Of a stretch of DNA of 64,000 nucleotides, positions 63,249 to 64,000 are shown one piece after another. The notes below the pieces were generated by a model. That model saw nothing but the letters and a program-made list of their open reading frames with translations, searched no databases and was not told where the DNA came from. The number at the start of each line of letters is the position of its first letter. Positions within the stretch are counted from its first letter, which is position 1. The DNA comes from G965261775 sp965261775 (GTDB taxonomy: Bacteria > Pseudomonadota > Gammaproteobacteria > Eutrophobiales > Eutrophobiaceae). Made by a program: the position numbers and the translations under genes. The stretch spans positions 248,001-312,000 of the forward strand of contig OZ253477.1 in the NCBI GenBank assembly GCA_965261775.1, written 5' to 3'.

Positions 63249-64000
63249 TCATGTTTTTTTTTCGGCTAATATTTCAGCGTACAAATTTTTATATTGCTTC
63301 GCGATTTTATCCATGGCGAAGTTCTGCAGGACAATTTCTCTTGCCCGGCACCCCATTAGTTTCCGCCGGCTTCCATCGCTTAACACATACAAAAGCCCCT
63401 CAGATAATGAACCTGGATCATCCTGCAATGCGATATATCCGGATTCTTTATGCTCAATAATCTCTCCGCCGACGGAAAATGCCACTACCGGTAATCCACA
63501 GGCAGACGCTTCCAGCACCACCTGTGGAAAATTCTCCTCCCGTGATGGGCAAACAAATACATCTGCCGCATTATAGGCGAGGCGTAAACTTGTTGTATCA
63601 TTAAGCCAACCCAGATAATGCACGGGAAAAGGTAAATCTTCCCTCTGATTTGAGGCCCCAAAAATGGCGCAATGAATATCATCACAGGACCGGATACCCT
63701 TAAGATGATTTAATGCCGACTGCAAGAAATCATAACCTTTATTTTTATCTTCTAAACTCACCGCCCCAAACAAGACAATACAGGCGTCTTTTGGCAATCC
63801 CAATAAGTCGCGCGCTTTCGCCTGTGCAAACGGGGCAAAATTTTGTGTGTCAACACCAATAGGAATACGGCGTATAGGGTATGTCGCGAGCAAACTGCTT
63901 TGATGTGCCATATCGTAAAACCGTTTGCTCGGCGTTACTATATGGGGTTGCATTTTTCTGTACGCCCGTCGTTTCGCATACCACATTATACGGGACGCGT
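63249..64000 (-). CDS. Glycosyltransferase family 4, partial
   Basis: The open frame continues past the window's right edge (first visible ATG at 63986). The visible 245+ residues are the C-terminal GT-B half: IPIGVDTQNF, a GAVSLEDKNKGYDFL nucleotide-sugar segment, then the classical donor-binding ADVFVCPSREENFPQVVLEASACGLPVVAF with the EX7E-type Glu pair. Members build LPS or exopolysaccharide sugars. Missing N-terminus, so acceptor cannot be guessed. Forms a likely sugar-polymer cluster with the neighbouring GT25. Confidence 0.85.
   Translation of the reverse strand, partial: ASRIMWYAKRRAYRKMQPHIVTPSKRFYDMAHQSSLLATYPIRRIPIGVDTQNFAPFAQAKARDLLGLPKDACIVLFGAVSLEDKNKGYDFLQSALNHLKGIRSCDDIHCAIFGASNQREDLPFPVHYLGWLNDTTSLRLAYNAADVFVCPSREENFPQVVLEASACGLPVVAFSVGGEIIEHKESGYIALQDDPGSLSEGLLYVLSDGSRRKLMGCRAREIVLQNFAMDKIAKQYKNLYAEILAEKKT

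Noticed and set aside
1..64000. CRISPR arrays, insertion sequences, prophage integrases, replication origins
   Set aside because: No regularly spaced repeats, transposase or integrase motifs, or DnaA-box clusters were seen.

Overview
The window looks like chromosome from a Gram-negative gammaproteobacterium that lives on methanol or another one-carbon compound. The gammaproteobacterial signs are LolCD, ComEC, ExbBD, the lpxK-ycaR-kdsB order, Aat, and the rimP-nusA-infB-rbfA-truB-rpsO-pnp block. The methylotrophic signs are a lanthanide-type methanol dehydrogenase (XoxF), the four-subunit formyltransferase/hydrolase complex of the tetrahydromethanopterin route, and an NAD-type molybdenum formate dehydrogenase. 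I cannot name the genus. I found no tRNA, rRNA, CRISPR array or insertion sequence.

Layout. 0-4.6 kb: an unusual cluster of a TolQ/ExbB-like proton channel, an Hsp70/actin-like protein and two membrane-anchored von Willebrand A (vWA) proteins. 4.6-8.3 kb (minus): glycerate kinase, a decayed M28 peptidase, a short-chain dehydrogenase and a TSUP permease. 8.4-14.9 kb (plus): MsrA, a receiver protein with degenerate GGDEF/EAL domains, a hydrolase-OsmC fusion, the Kdo transferase WaaA and a small secreted Cys protein. 15.1-19.6 kb (plus): the xox cluster, in which a pseudoazurin-type copper protein sits where the cytochrome gene xoxG is expected. 19.6-29.0 kb (minus): fdhBA and fhcBADC. 29-34 kb: O-methyltransferase, CpdA-like phosphodiesterase, TsaB and a cyanide-insensitive-type bd oxidase with a tiny third subunit. 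34-43.2 kb: envelope housekeeping genes (LolC/E, LolD, DUF2062, ComEC, ExbB, ExbD, LpxK, YcaR, KdsB), then InfA and Aat. 43.2-50.9 kb: an acetyltransferase-like protein, a three-gene helicase island, an SGNH hydrolase, a histone-deacetylase-like protein with a Tat-type N-terminus, and DUF1820. 51.3-59.7 kb: the nusA-infB operon, rpsO and pnp. 59.8-64 kb: a second PQQ dehydrogenase, a lipoprotein and two glycosyltransferases, the last cut by the window edge.

How it fits together. XoxF would oxidise methanol in the periplasm. Formaldehyde carried on tetrahydromethanopterin (enzymes not in this window) would reach FhcABCD as the formyl derivative and leave as formate. FdhAB would oxidise formate to CO2 and give NADH. 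These steps lie within 14 kb.

The most unusual points are: (1) a helicase operon whose three proteins share what looks like one repeated small domain, at least five copies, a candidate undescribed system, possibly defence; (2) the ExbB-like/Hsp70-like/vWA/vWA cluster, where both vWA proteins begin with an ExbD-like helix carrying an Asp; (3) pseudoazurin replacing XoxG next to XoxF; (4) a promoter followed by a strongly folded leader that runs to the fdhB start codon. All functions are read from sequence alone; no database search was possible.
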